A stretch of DNA of 64,000 bases, taken from positions 744,001 to 808,000 of the forward strand of contig NZ_VOQS01000005.1 of the NCBI RefSeq assembly GCF_007995085.1. The letters are read 5' to 3'. Positions 9,475-18,263 of this stretch are shown here, piece after piece (the first letter of the stretch is position 1; every line of letters begins with the position of its first letter). The position numbers and the translations under genes were made by a program. The stretch comes from Paraburkholderia azotifigens (GTDB lineage: Bacteria > Pseudomonadota > Gammaproteobacteria > Burkholderiales > Burkholderiaceae). The notes beneath the pieces were generated by a model, which was given only the letters and a program-made list of their open reading frames with translations, did not search any database and was not told the DNA's origin.

Positions 9475-9600
9475 ACAAGCGGAATATTGACGGACCGTGA
9501 CATCGTTCTCGAAGTGCTCGCACGAGAAGTCGATCCGGCCAGGCTGTTCGTCGGCGAGGTAATGTCATCGCCCCTCGTCGTCGCGTATGGGTGGGAGGAC
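9475..9600 (+). pseudogene. CBS-domain protein remnant
   Basis: A short stretch reads SGILTDRDIVLEVLAREVD and then VGEVMSSPLVVAYG, the end of one CBS motif and the start of the next, matching the intact CBS protein at 12709-13284 (GVLTDRDIAMRA, VREVMSVG). Upstream and downstream codons in this frame are not CBS-like, and no full-length gene can be built. Interpreted as an internal relic of a second CBS gene. Confidence 0.5.
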
Positions 9601-9697
9601 GTGTGGCAAGTTGCACCGGGCCTGAACGCCCGCGATAGCCTGACGCAAGGTTGCGCCCGCTTTTCATAGCGCCCCCGCATGCCGCAAAGGAGGTTGA

Positions 9698-9991
9698 ATG
9701 TCCGAACCGTTCGCCTTTCTGGCCTGCGAACCGGATGGGCCGGGACTCACGTGTGCGGTCCTGGCGCTTGTCGACGGCGAGAACGTATATGGCTGGTAGA
9801 CGCGGCCTGCCAATCGCAAGTTTGCAGCCGCATATTTCATGCTCGAACACTATTATTCGGCGCACGGAACAGTCTTGCGCTCGCTCCATAAGCAACACGA
9901 GACCAGCGTTGCAAGAAACGCCTATTGGCGAGATCCGATGCTCGTTGATATTGATCAAGTCAAGGTGTTACCGATCATCGAAGATAGTTGA
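9698..9991 (+). pseudogene. small gene of unknown function with an in-frame amber codon
   Basis: ATG at 9698 is preceded by a strong AAAGGAGG. The frame encodes MSEPFAFLACEPDGPGLTCA and ends at TAG (9797-9799) after 33 residues. The same frame then stays open with protein-like composition (FAAAYFMLEHYYSAHGT, SVARNAYWRDPMLVDIDQ) to a TGA at 9989-9991. Without the amber codon this is a 97-residue protein. I do not recognise the family. A point nonsense mutation is the simplest explanation; readthrough or a sequencing error would also fit. Confidence 0.45.
9945..9958. promoter_or_regulatory. perfect FNR-type box TTGATATTGATCAA
   Basis: Exact match to TTGAT-N4-ATCAA. It lies inside the tail of the amber-containing frame (encoding VDIDQ), so it may be partly coincidental, but it is also about 150 bp upstream of the zinc-ribbon gene. 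Confidence 0.45.
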
Positions 9992-10103
9992 ACGGATGAG
10001 AACTTATCAGGGTTGGATACGGCAAGGGCGGACACAGAACGCCAGGCGATCCATGCGACAGCGATGAAGGACGCGCTGTGCTATTCATTTACATTCTATC
10101 TGG

Positions 10104-10616
10104 ATGCCAATCATGACTGACTCCCGGAACCGAAGCGCGTCGACGATGCGCAGAGATAAAAGATTTCAACCTCATACGCCCGATAGCTATCGTGCGCCGG
10201 CCCGCGTGCAGGGTGGAACGGGCTGCCAGGAATGCGGCGCCGTGTATGAAAATGGACGCTGGACGTGGAATGCAAGCGCAGAACACACGGCTCAACTAGT
10301 GTGCCCAGCTTGCCGACGGATACGCGAACACGCGCCAGGGGGTGAGCTATGGCTGGAGTCGGGGGCGTACCTCGTTGCGCATCATCAGGAGGTCGTTTCA
10401 CTCCTGCAGCATGAGTCGGCGGATGAACAACGGCTCCATGCTCTAGAGCGACTGATGAGCATTGAAGACCAGCCGGAGGGGATTCGCGTGACGACCACGG
10501 GACCGCACACCTTGCGCAGGCTCTCCGAAGCGCTTGTGCGGGCACATCACGGTCACCTTTCGATCGAATACCGTGACGGTGAAGGTGTGCTGCGTGCACG
10601 ATGGAGTCGAAAATAG
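10104..10616 (+). CDS. zinc-ribbon protein of unknown function
   Basis: Soluble protein of up to 170 residues. Two CxxC pairs, CQECG (about 42-46) and CPACR (about 68-72), form a treble-clef or ribbon Zn site. The remainder (LWLESGAYLVAHHQEVVSLLQHE, then PEGIRVTTTGPHTLRRLSEALV) is alpha/beta and resembles the NMD3-like or host-factor zinc-ribbon proteins found near universal-stress genes in Burkholderia. ATGs at 10104, 10113 and in MRRDKRFQ are all possible starts and none has a clear Shine-Dalgarno. It converges on glgX, whose stop is 18 bp away. Role unknown. Confidence 0.6.
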   Translation: MPIMTDSRNRSASTMRRDKRFQPHTPDSYRAPARVQGGTGCQECGAVYENGRWTWNASAEHTAQLVCPACRRIREHAPGGELWLESGAYLVAHHQEVVSLLQHESADEQRLHALERLMSIEDQPEGIRVTTTGPHTLRRLSEALVRAHHGHLSIEYRDGEGVLRARWSRK

Positions 10617-10633
10617 ACGTGGCGTGGGTTCAC

Positions 10634-12712
10634 TTAAGGGGCGGCTGCTCCACAACAGAGCAGCGCGAGCGCGCGTGCGCCAAGCGTGAAGCCGCCCGTT
10701 TCATCAATCTGCAGCCGTTGCGCTGAATCAAGGATATCCCGCGGCGGGGGCAGTGATGTATCCATGACGAGATGCCATCCACAAGACGCCACTGCGGGAA
10801 GACGGAAGGCAACCGCGGCTTCGCTCGCGTTGAAGAGCAAACATAACGTGTTTGCGTCGGGCTGTCCGGCGGCAGCATCCGGTTCGCCCTTTTTACACAA
10901 GGGAGAGTCAATGACACAGCCGAAGGCGTGCGTCGACTTTTCCCAATCAGGATCTGCGCCGGATGGAGCGAACCATCGCATCTCTGTGGGCGCATAGAAC
11001 GCGTCAGCGCTCAGCACAGGACTACGCCTGCGCCACTCGAACAGCTTCTTTGTGAATCGGACAAGTTCAGCGTTTCTTTCGACGAGCCCCCAGTCGTGCC
11101 ACGAAACCGCATTGTCCTGGCAGTATGGGTTGTTGTTGCCCAACTGTGTGCGGCGGAATTCGTCACCGCCGAGAAGCATGGGAACACCGCGCGAAATAGC
11201 GAGTGTCGCAAGCATATTCTTGATCTGCCTTAGCCTGAGTTGTTCAATATGCAGTTCTTTGCTATCCCCCTCGACACCGTAATTTGCGCTGTAGCTATCG
11301 TCAGGACCGTCACGGTTGTTTTCACCATTGGCCAGATTGCGCTTTGTGGTGTAGGTCACGATGTCATTCAGCGTGAATCCGTCATGGCTCGCAACGAAGT
11401 TGATGCTGTTGATCGGTGCCTTACCCGTGCGACTGTACAGATCCGGGCTGCCGCAAATGCGCCTTGCGAAGGCGCCCGCCATGCCTGGGTCACCGCGCCA
11501 GAAGCGCCTTACGTCATCGCGAAAACACCCGTTCCATTCGGCCCAGCGAGAACCGGCAAAGCAGCCGACCTGATAGGCGCCGCCAACGTCCCATGCTTCT
11601 GCAATAAGCTTTGCCCCTCTCAGTATCGGGTCCTGCGCGATGCACTCAAGCAGTGGCGCATTCGACAGCAGACCTCCATGTTCGTCGCGTCCCAGGATAG
11701 ACGCCAGGTCGAAGCGGAACCCATCTACCTGCATGTCCGCGCGCCAATAACGCAAGCAGTCCATAATATAATCCCGCACCACGGGATGATTGCAATTCAA
11801 CGTGTTGCCGCAGCCTGAGTAATCCAGATAGTTGCAGGCGGTGTTGCCGTGCAAATAGTAGATGCTGTCGTCCAGTCCGCGTAAGCTGAATGTCGGACCG
11901 TTATCCCCGCCTTCCGCCGTATGAGTGAAGACGATGTCGAGGATTACTTCGATGCCGTTTCGATGCAAATCACGCATCATCGTCTTGAACTCGCGAAGTT
12001 CACTGCCGGGTTCGTGCGTTGACGCATAGTGCGAATGCGGTGCAAACAATGCAATCGGGTTGTAGCCCCAGTAGTTAAAGAGCGGTAATCCGCTTGACGG
12101 ATCCCGTCCGGTAGGAAGGATATCGTCGAAGGCCTGAACTGGCATCAGTTCGATCGCTGTGATACCGAGTTCCTGCAAATAGGGCAGTTTTTCCGCCACG
12201 CCGAGGAAGGTGCCGCGATGGGCGACGCCCGACCCGCTTTCGATCGTCAGCCCACGCACGTGAGTCTCATAGATCAGCGTTTCGGACCACGCTCTACGCG
12301 GGTGTGTCGTTCCTTGCCAATCGAAGCTTTGATCCACCAGTAGTGAACGATGACGCCTTCTGCCAGGCGTGGGGCAGGGATCGATCCAGACTGCCAGCGC
12401 GCGCGGGTCGAGCAGTTCAATAGCTCCGTCAAACCGCTTTCCATCAACTGGCGCCCATCGCCCAAATGCGCGATACGCGTATGCCTGCCCCCACCGAAGG
12501 CCGCCGACGAGTGCGTGCCAGACGTCGCCCGTTCGGTGCTCAGGGGCACTGAGGTCGATGACGGCCAGCGGAGACTCGCTGGTAGCATCCTCGAAAATGA
12601 GCAATTCCACTCGCTCTGCGTGACGGCTATACACCGAGAAGTTGAAGCCGTCGTGGCGGTCCTGAACGCCCAGAGGGGACGGGCGCCCGGCGCAAACCCG
12701 TACGGTCGTCAT
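10634..12712 (-). CDS. glgX: glycogen debranching enzyme GlgX
   Basis: GH13 isoamylase-type enzyme (692 residues) that hydrolyses alpha-1,6 branches in phosphorylase-limited glycogen. A CBM48-like N-terminal domain (about 10-110) precedes the barrel. Catalytic residues are visible: nucleophile Asp335 in DGFRFDLAS, acid/base Glu372 in LIAEAWDVGG and transition-state Asp444 in ASHDGFTLND; conserved FTHTAEGG is at about 262. The start ATG overlaps the stop of the upstream CBS gene by 4 bp (ATGA), so the two are co-transcribed and probably translationally coupled. Glycogen mobilisation fits survival under energy limitation. Confidence 0.95.
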   Translation of the reverse strand: MTTVRVCAGRPSPLGVQDRHDGFNFSVYSRHAERVELLIFEDATSESPLAVIDLSAPEHRTGDVWHALVGGLRWGQAYAYRAFGRWAPVDGKRFDGAIELLDPRALAVWIDPCPTPGRRRHRSLLVDQSFDWQGTTHPRRAWSETLIYETHVRGLTIESGSGVAHRGTFLGVAEKLPYLQELGITAIELMPVQAFDDILPTGRDPSSGLPLFNYWGYNPIALFAPHSHYASTHEPGSELREFKTMMRDLHRNGIEVILDIVFTHTAEGGDNGPTFSLRGLDDSIYYLHGNTACNYLDYSGCGNTLNCNHPVVRDYIMDCLRYWRADMQVDGFRFDLASILGRDEHGGLLSNAPLLECIAQDPILRGAKLIAEAWDVGGAYQVGCFAGSRWAEWNGCFRDDVRRFWRGDPGMAGAFARRICGSPDLYSRTGKAPINSINFVASHDGFTLNDIVTYTTKRNLANGENNRDGPDDSYSANYGVEGDSKELHIEQLRLRQIKNMLATLAISRGVPMLLGGDEFRRTQLGNNNPYCQDNAVSWHDWGLVERNAELVRFTKKLFEWRRRSPVLSADAFYAPTEMRWFAPSGADPDWEKSTHAFGCVIDSPLCKKGEPDAAAGQPDANTLCLLFNASEAAVAFRLPAVASCGWHLVMDTSLPPPRDILDSAQRLQIDETGGFTLGARALALLCCGAAAP

Positions 12713-13284
12713 GGATCGACGTCAAGGAGGTCGTAACCATCCGCGACCATACGCCAATGGCCCACATGCTGTATCTGCTCGAATTCCCGAATTGCAGCAG
12801 AGGTCGCTTCTTCCCGGCTGCCCGTAGCAATCGTTACGCGCATCAGTTCGCTTCGATGCGCATGCCCAGAATCGTCGAGAAGCTCCTTGTAGAAGACGAC
12901 TTCCAAAGGTCGAGGCTGTGATATGAAGCCGCTGATGTCGCTGGTGGAGATCACCCCAACCACCTGTTTTTCGCGGGTAACCACGACCAGGCGGCGCACA
13001 TGGAACTGTTGCATCAATTGCGCCGCGCGCTCGACGGTGTCGTCGAGCAAACAGGAGAGAGCACCTACACTCATCACTTCGCGCACAGTCATATCGGTCA
13101 GGTTGCGACCGTGCGCCGAGGCGCGCATGGCGATGTCCCGGTCGGTTAGCACGCCGAGCGCCTGCCCGCGATCGCAAACGGGCAGGCAGCCAATTTTCTT
13201 GTCGCTCAGTTTGCGCGCCGCCGCGATGAGGCTGTCTTGCGGACCGATGCAGATGGCGGGGCGCATGATGTCTTTGACAAGCAT
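12709..13284 (-). CDS. CBS-domain-pair protein
   Basis: Protein of 191 residues with two CBS motifs: IMRPAICIGPQDSLIAAARKLS to GVLTDRDIAMRA (about 6-55) and VREVMSVGALSCLLDDTVER to VVGVISTSDISGF (about 67-120). A short C-terminal alpha/beta extension (about 120-191, ELMRVTIATGSREEATSAA) is unrelated to CBS. Such stand-alone pairs bind adenosine nucleotides and sense energy charge; the actinobacterial Hrp1 is a dormancy-regulon example. It is first in an operon with glgX (4-bp overlap), hinting at nucleotide-linked control of glycogen use. No clear FNR box lies directly upstream. Confidence 0.88.
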   Translation of the reverse strand: MLVKDIMRPAICIGPQDSLIAAARKLSDKKIGCLPVCDRGQALGVLTDRDIAMRASAHGRNLTDMTVREVMSVGALSCLLDDTVERAAQLMQQFHVRRLVVVTREKQVVGVISTSDISGFISQPRPLEVVFYKELLDDSGHAHRSELMRVTIATGSREEATSAAIREFEQIQHVGHWRMVADGYDLLDVDP

Positions 13285-13358
13285 GGCGATCTCCTGATGT
13301 GTCTCGGTAGCGTCAACGCTCGCATGGGGCGTTTCAATCCCTCGTTCTATGAACTACG

Positions 13359-13937
13359 TTAGAACTTTTCCTGTATATGCGCACGTATGCGATGAAGGGA
13401 CGGGTCATCCGCTATGACTGTCGAGGTTCCATTCTGGCCCATCTGAAGAGCGCCGAGACGACGTTGGAGCCTATCCACAAACTCGCTAAGAATTGGACTC
13501 GACTCACAATGTAGCGCTTCGCGCGCTGTGAGGCTGCATTCGGCAAGGGCAGATGCTCGCGTGAGCATGTGCATCTGTTCTAACGCTGTACGATTGCCAC
13601 GTCGCGCGAAACTGCAAAAGAACGCGACGTTCTTGAAGTGCGATCTGTTAGCGATCAGGTACGCTCGCACAGGGGAAGAGATCGAGTTGGCCCAGACCGG
13701 GGTGCCGATCACAACAAGGTCATACATTGATACATCACACGTGGAGGCGGCGATTTTCGCAGGCCGGTGTTCGAGAGCCTCTACAAGCGAGCGCAGATAA
13801 CCGAACGGGCCCGAACGATCGGTAGACGCAACTATTTCTTCACTTTGCGCACCGAGCAGCTTTGTCAGGTGCGATGCGATCTTCCGAGTCGTTCCAGTGC
13901 GGCTGAAAAAGACAACGAGAATCTTGTTGCCGGCCAT
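13359..13937 (-). CDS. flavodoxin-like protein
   Basis: Protein of 192 residues starting MAGNKILVVFFSRTGTTRKI, where SRTGTT is the FMN phosphate-binding loop of the flavodoxin fold. VIGTPVWANSISSPVRAYL (about 85-103) matches the isoalloxazine-contacting loop of flavodoxin/NAD(P)H-quinone-type proteins. The start at 13937 is fixed by GAAGGAG eight bases upstream. A role in low-potential electron transfer or quinone reduction is likely by fold, but the partner is unknown. A possible FNR box lies about 220 bp upstream. Confidence 0.82.
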   Translation of the reverse strand: MAGNKILVVFFSRTGTTRKIASHLTKLLGAQSEEIVASTDRSGPFGYLRSLVEALEHRPAKIAASTCDVSMYDLVVIGTPVWANSISSPVRAYLIANRSHFKNVAFFCSFARRGNRTALEQMHMLTRASALAECSLTAREALHCESSPILSEFVDRLQRRLGALQMGQNGTSTVIADDPSLHRIRAHIQEKF

Positions 13938-14446
13938 CGCGAACTCCTTCAAACATTGTGACCCCGTGTTTCGTGGCGGCATCGCATGGGTATCAACGGT
14001 ACAGCATGCAGCAATTCGAAGGGGGCCATACGTCGAACCCTGCATCCATTGACACCCTCTTTTCCATCGAGGGTTTCCGAAGAAAGTGAATGAAGGTCGC
14101 CTCATCACTGCCATCGGATATGGATACAAGCGTGTCACGTCCAGTTGGTAGCCTTTTGACGAAGATCAATTGTCATGTCCCCTGTCTGCGAGTGCTCCCT
14201 TGCTCTCAGCGTGCAGGGGAAAGCGATGCCAGGTTTGCATTCCTCCTCCGTTCGAGCAAATCATGCCTGCATAGGTCGTACTTTAAATAATAAGAAGATT
14301 AATCTTCGTCGGGCGCGGTTAGTTGACCGCGCCACCGAGCGTGAAACAGACGGAGTTCCTTCAATCGTTTTAGGCACGTGCTCGTATCGCACACTTCTCG
14401 ACGAAAGCATCGAGCTCTACCGCCGTGCTCGAAGGATGATTGCATG
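13938..14446. other. gap between flavodoxin gene and IS copy 1
   Basis: About 500 bp without a convincing gene. It holds the FNR-type box at 14156-14169 and an AT-richer patch near 14285-14305. Joining the sequence on both sides of the insertion at the CATG site gives no recognisable protein, so the element seems to have entered non-coding DNA. Confidence 0.5.
14156..14169. promoter_or_regulatory. FNR-type box TTGACGAAGATCAA
   Basis: One mismatch to TTGAT-N4-ATCAA in the gap upstream of the flavodoxin gene. Confidence 0.45.
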
Positions 14447-15622
14447 GGAATCTCTGCAAAAGTCCTGGCATTGACGTGAGCTTGGACTATCCTGGGATCA
14501 GGAGAATTCATGGAGTGGCGTGATGACACAACTTGGTCTTGGTCTGGATCTGTCAACGAAGCGCACTCGCAAGCGCGAGTTTCTCGATGAGATGACGCGC
14601 GTGGTGCCGTGGCAGAAGCTGATTGCGCTCATCGAACCGCACTATCCGAAAGGCAAGACTGGCCGCCCGCCTTTTCCGATCCAGACGATGCTTCGCATTC
14701 ACTTCCTGCAACAATGGTTCAGTCTCTCGGACCCGGCGATGGAGGAGGCGCTGCACGACATACCGCTGTACCGGGAGTTCGCGCTGCTGGGCACGGGCAT
14801 GACACGGCTGCCTGACGAGAGCACGATCCTGCGATTCCGGCACCTGCTTGAGGCCCATGAGCTGTCGGCCAGAATGCTGGCGACGGTCAACGAGATCCTG
14901 CAGGCGAAGGGCCTGATGCTCAAGGTAGGCTCGGCGGTCGACGCGACGCTGATTTCGGCACCCAGTTCGACGAAGAAAGCCGGCACGCGAGACCCCGAGA
15001 TGAGCCAGACGCAAAAGGGCGGCAGCTGGTACTTCGGTATGAAGGCGCACATCGGAGTCGATGTGGAGTCGGGGCTGGTGCATACCGTGAAGTGCACGCC
15101 GGCGAATGTTCACGACATCACGGTGGCGCATGAGCTGTTGCACGGCGACGAGCAGGTTGCGTTTGCCGATGCGGGCTACGTGGGCATCGAGAAGCGGGGC
15201 GAAACGGGGGCGGTCCAGTGGCACGTGGCGATGAGGCCGAGCAAGCGAAGAAAGCTGGACAAAAGCAAGCGGCTCGACAGAATCTACGAGAAAGTCGAGC
15301 GGCTCAAGGCGGGCGTGCGGGCGAAGGTTGAGCACCCGTTTCGGGTGCTCAAATGTCAGTTCGGCTATCTGAAGGCGCGGTATCGGGGACTGGCGAAAAA
15401 CACGGCGCAGATCGAAACGCAGTTCGCGCTGATCAATCTCTGGCTGGCTCGCGGGGTGCTCGGTAAAGCGAAATGAAGGGCGAAGACGCCCCCCAAAGGC
15501 GCAGCGTCCATGCGCAAGATGCGACCAGCATCGGTTCAACACAGCGTGAATGAGGACGCGAATTCCACTCCGCGCGTGCCAGTTAAAGATCCCAGGCAGA
15601 AAACGGGTTGTTCAGACCTTCC
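14447..15622 (+). mobile_element. IS5-family insertion sequence, copy 1
   Basis: Complete 1176-bp element. The left end GGAATCTCTGCAAAAGTCC and the inverse of the right end, GGAAGGTCTGAACAACCC, are imperfect inverted repeats. CATG flanks both sides (14443-14446 and 15623-15626), a 4-bp target duplication as expected for IS5. It encodes one DDE transposase. Two further copies are at 46842 and 61088. Confidence 0.92.
14523..15476 (+). CDS. IS5-family transposase (copy 1)
   Basis: DDE transposase of 317 residues. The N-terminal DUF772-type domain includes PHYPKGKTGRPPFPIQTMLRI, the DDE core starts AVDATLISAPSS, continues HIGVDVESGLVHTV and VAFADAGYVGIEKR, and ends with HPFRVLKCQFGYLKARYRGL (C-terminal E/R region). 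A GTG three bases earlier is an alternative start. It differs from copies 2 and 3 at the residues after GRPPFP (IQ instead of VA). Confidence 0.92.
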   Translation: MTQLGLGLDLSTKRTRKREFLDEMTRVVPWQKLIALIEPHYPKGKTGRPPFPIQTMLRIHFLQQWFSLSDPAMEEALHDIPLYREFALLGTGMTRLPDESTILRFRHLLEAHELSARMLATVNEILQAKGLMLKVGSAVDATLISAPSSTKKAGTRDPEMSQTQKGGSWYFGMKAHIGVDVESGLVHTVKCTPANVHDITVAHELLHGDEQVAFADAGYVGIEKRGETGAVQWHVAMRPSKRRKLDKSKRLDRIYEKVERLKAGVRAKVEHPFRVLKCQFGYLKARYRGLAKNTAQIETQFALINLWLARGVLGKAK

Positions 15623-15686
15623 CATGCCTGTCTGTCTGGCGATTTCATCGTACGAACGCGCCGCTTGCCTACCAGGTTGCACACGT

Positions 15687-15700
15687 TTGACCGAGATCAA
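15687..15700. promoter_or_regulatory. FNR-type box TTGACCGAGATCAA
   Basis: One mismatch to the consensus, 62 bp upstream of the BON/USP operon start, a spacing compatible with FNR activation at a class II promoter. The IS copy ends only 65 bp further upstream. Confidence 0.6.
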
Positions 15701-15761
15701 ATGCTATGCGTGGCGTTCGGTGATGTTTGACATGTCGGGATCGGCTGAACTGGAGAGCATC

Positions 15762-16409
15762 ATGAATTCGGATGAAGCGCTGTTGCGGCGAGTTGAGCAG
15801 AAATTGCACTGGGACCGCAGCATCGACGCCGTGCACATCCGCGTGCATGTGCACGATGGCGTCGTCACGCTTACGGGCACGGTGCCTAATGTGATGCAGA
15901 AGCAGATTGTCGAGAATGTGCTGCGGAACGTCGCTGGTTGCCGGGCGCTCGTGATGGAGCTCGCGCTTCCTCCCGCGAGCCCTTATGTCAAGTCGGATGA
16001 GGCGCTGGCGTCACGCATCATTGCAGCACTGTCGCGGATGCAGGGGCTGTCCGCCGAGCGTGTGCAAGTCGAAACGGAACGCGGCTGCGTTACGCTCAGC
16101 GGATCTGTTGATAGCGAGATGCAGCGGCGTGAGGTTGGTTCTCTCGTTGGAAAGCTAGATGGCGTCGTCGGCGTTAGCAACCGGCTGACTGTTTGCGTAC
16201 TCCCGATCGCGGACGTGGCCGCGCGGATCGGTATGACGCTCGGCAGACGTGTGAGTGAGATTGGCGGCAACATCAGGGTCGACAGCAGCGATGGGGTCGT
16301 GACGCTGTCGGGCACCGTCGGCTCGCTCGACGACGAGCGCGCGGTGTGCCTTGCGGCATCGAGGGTGAAAGGGGTGCGCGAGGTCATCGACCGGTTGGCC
16401 ATCCTATGA
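15762..16409 (+). CDS. three-BON-domain protein
   Basis: Protein of 215 residues built from three BON repeats (about 4-68, 76-142, 150-214), each ending in a V-x-L-x-G-x-V strand: GVVTLTGTVPNV, GCVTLSGSVDSE and GVVTLSGTVGSL. BON domains bind phospholipid or envelope surfaces. No signal peptide is seen after MNSDEALLRRVEQKL, so it is predicted cytoplasmic or membrane-peripheral. Start set at 15762 where similarity begins, preceded by a GGAGAG site. The stop overlaps the next start by 4 bp (ATGA), coupling it to the universal stress protein. It is paralogous to 25225-25878. Confidence 0.9.
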   Translation: MNSDEALLRRVEQKLHWDRSIDAVHIRVHVHDGVVTLTGTVPNVMQKQIVENVLRNVAGCRALVMELALPPASPYVKSDEALASRIIAALSRMQGLSAERVQVETERGCVTLSGSVDSEMQRREVGSLVGKLDGVVGVSNRLTVCVLPIADVAARIGMTLGRRVSEIGGNIRVDSSDGVVTLSGTVGSLDDERAVCLAASRVKGVREVIDRLAIL

Positions 16410-17200
16410 ACGCGGCCAGCGAGGATTGCCATGTGCGCGGCTGTTATCGCAGGCTGCTCGTTGTGATTCGCCACTGCAGTACCTGGCCGAGCAGTGCCAT
16501 CCTTTATGCGAGTGCGTGCGCGGCGCGAGATGCCGTCGCCCAGGTCGTCATGGTGTCAGCCCGCGCCGACGAAGGAGGGGCTGCCGCGTGCAACGTGAGT
16601 GCGCGTGCGGTAGACACGGCAAAGGCGGACGCCGTGCGCTGCGCGTTGATTGCGCATGGACTGGACGCTACGCAATCATTTGTGCAAGCTGCGGGTGCGG
16701 GCGCCACCATCCGCGACTCGATAGTGGAGGTGGCCAAACGTTGGGGTGCGGACCTCGTCCTCACAGACGACCCTGTCGCTGCGCATCTCGTGGACGTCAC
16801 CGCATTCGATGTGCTGTATTTGCCAGGAGACAGCTGGCACAGATCCCATGTCCCGCCACGCCGTGTATTCGTTGCGTGCGACGACAGTCCAAGCGCATTG
16901 CGCGCGGTGGAAACGGCGAAACAGGTCGCCGGAGCAGGCGAGTTGCGCCGCGCATTCGTGTCACGTGAAGCCCAGGAGAATGCAACGCTGGACTCGGCGA
17001 CGGTCGTACTGATGGCGGCGCACCACGCAAACAACCTACCGCACGCGATACTGCAGGCAGCGCACGAATGGGGGGCGGACCTGCTGGTCCTCGGCGCGCA
17101 CGGACCGATACCGCACAGCCGATGGCGTTATGGCAGCGTCGCAAGTGCAGTTGCGCAGATCGCGGACATGCCGCTTCTACTGGTGCCAGAACGCGAGTAG
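16406..17200 (+). CDS. tandem-domain universal stress protein
   Basis: USP of 264 residues with two UspA-like halves (about 14-150 and 152-262). The second half ends LVLGAHGPIPHSRWRYGSVA, fitting the ATP-binding G-x2-G-x9-G-S pattern; the first half lacks an obvious counterpart (VLTDDPVAAHL) and may not bind nucleotide. Translation is coupled to the BON gene by an ATGA overlap, and the pair sits under an FNR-type box. USPs of this kind support survival during anoxia or energy depletion. Specific function unknown. Confidence 0.85.
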   Translation: MNAASEDCHVRGCYRRLLVVIRHCSTWPSSAILYASACAARDAVAQVVMVSARADEGGAAACNVSARAVDTAKADAVRCALIAHGLDATQSFVQAAGAGATIRDSIVEVAKRWGADLVLTDDPVAAHLVDVTAFDVLYLPGDSWHRSHVPPRRVFVACDDSPSALRAVETAKQVAGAGELRRAFVSREAQENATLDSATVVLMAAHHANNLPHAILQAAHEWGADLLVLGAHGPIPHSRWRYGSVASAVAQIADMPLLLVPERE

Positions 17201-17586
17201 CAATCTGCTCCAGAGCGCTCACTCGATCGAAATACGAGCGCCGCGCCGTGGCATTCCCACGCTCTTGGGCTACACGTTCCTTGACGCGGGCCGTCTGGTC
17301 AAACTGGGCGCGGTGCTGACGAATCCGAGATGCGCAGCGTCGCTTTCTCCGCAGTGCGCGAGGATGCTCGCCCGGGCCTCGTCGCGCAGTCGTGCGATCC
17401 CAATGAGATCCGGCGTGCCGGTTGGAATGGCCTCGCAGGCGGTCACGGTGACGCGGCCGCGTCGCGTGATAGAAGGCGGTTTGACCGTGCTGAATGCCCG
17501 TCACGTCGGAATTGATCGGTATCAAATGCGAGATGTATATCGCCAGGCAATATGGACGCGGAGACCATTACTTGAGCGGAGCCGAC
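17201..17586. other. gap downstream of USP
   Basis: About 385 bp. It contains the perfect FNR-type box at 17512-17525. On the minus strand a short stretch reads RSYFDRVSALEQIATRV, possibly a relic, but no gene can be supported. Confidence 0.4.
17512..17525. promoter_or_regulatory. perfect FNR-type box TTGATCGGTATCAA
   Basis: Exact match to TTGAT-N4-ATCAA, 62 bp upstream of the small coiled-coil gene, the same spacing as at the BON/USP operon. Confidence 0.7.
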
Positions 17587-17877
17587 ATGTCCTCGTTCTC
17601 CTATCTTGAACTCGAGCGTGAGGTTGCGCATCTCAAGGCTGCAATTTCGTTGCTTGAACAGACCAGAGCGTATTTTTCGGTGCGTAGCGCCGTCAACGAT
17701 CCGGCGTATTGGAAGGCGCGTCTGCGAGCAGCGCTGGGCAGCGCGGAGTGCGACGAGGCTATCGCCGCGCAGATTGAGCGGCTGCTCGAGCGGTTAGCGC
17801 GGTTAGAAGCCGAAGTCGACGGGAATCGCGGCTGCAGTCGCAAAGCGCGTGCTCAGGGCTTACGCAGAACCTTTTAG
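17587..17877 (+). CDS. small helical protein, function unknown
   Basis: Protein of 96 residues, mostly alpha-helical: an N-terminal heptad-like segment LEREVAHLKAAISLLEQ and a second helix IAAQIERLLERLARLEAEV separated by DPAYWKARLRAAL. This suggests a helical hairpin or oligomerising protein. A GGAG site precedes the ATG and a perfect FNR-type box with canonical spacing lies upstream, so it is probably a genuine oxygen-regulated gene. I do not recognise the family. Confidence 0.6.
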   Translation: MSSFSYLELEREVAHLKAAISLLEQTRAYFSVRSAVNDPAYWKARLRAALGSAECDEAIAAQIERLLERLARLEAEVDGNRGCSRKARAQGLRRTF

Positions 17878-17921
17878 CGCTATTGCGGAGGCAACGCTCG
17901 CGGAAGCCCCGCTCAAGCGGT

Positions 17922-18245
17922 TCACATTCGCCCACACATCAACGAACGGGCATCTGTGCGAGGAGCCATGCTTTCAGGTGCACATGCACGCAGACGCGTG
18001 AACTTGCGCAACACGCCTGTCGGCACGGAATCAACGACGGTCTCCTGGATATCGATGCGGCTTTCGCCGTTTGTCACCGAACGGATGCCAAAGGGCGGCG
18101 CTTCGCCATAGGCACTGACCGATCTGAGCAGCCAGTGTCTGAATGCATTCACTTGCGTCGAGGCACCTGAGACATCGTCTCACGCCATTTCCTCTGCAAT
18201 CGCGCGAGTGAGGTGTCGCTGTGCATCGATGAAGGCGTACCACAT
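17922..18245 (-). pseudogene. possible PHB depolymerase remnant
   Basis: Minus-strand reading from 18245 begins MWYAFIDAQRHLTRAIAEEM and stops. A second frame (18152 to 17922) gives VNAFRHWLLRSVSAYGEAPP and IQETVVDSVPTGVLRKFTRL. Both stretches resemble the N-terminal region of intracellular polyhydroxybutyrate depolymerases (M-W/L-Y-x-x-E-x-Q-R and the later strand pair ending LLRF-R). The catalytic domain is absent. This is pattern recognition without an alignment; another origin is possible. Confidence 0.35.
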
Positions 18246-18263
18246 CACCTGCTCCGTAGGCCG

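Noticed and set aside
14553..15542. Long minus-strand open frames opposite each IS5-type transposase
   Set aside because: Shadow frames of the transposase; repeated identically in all three copies.
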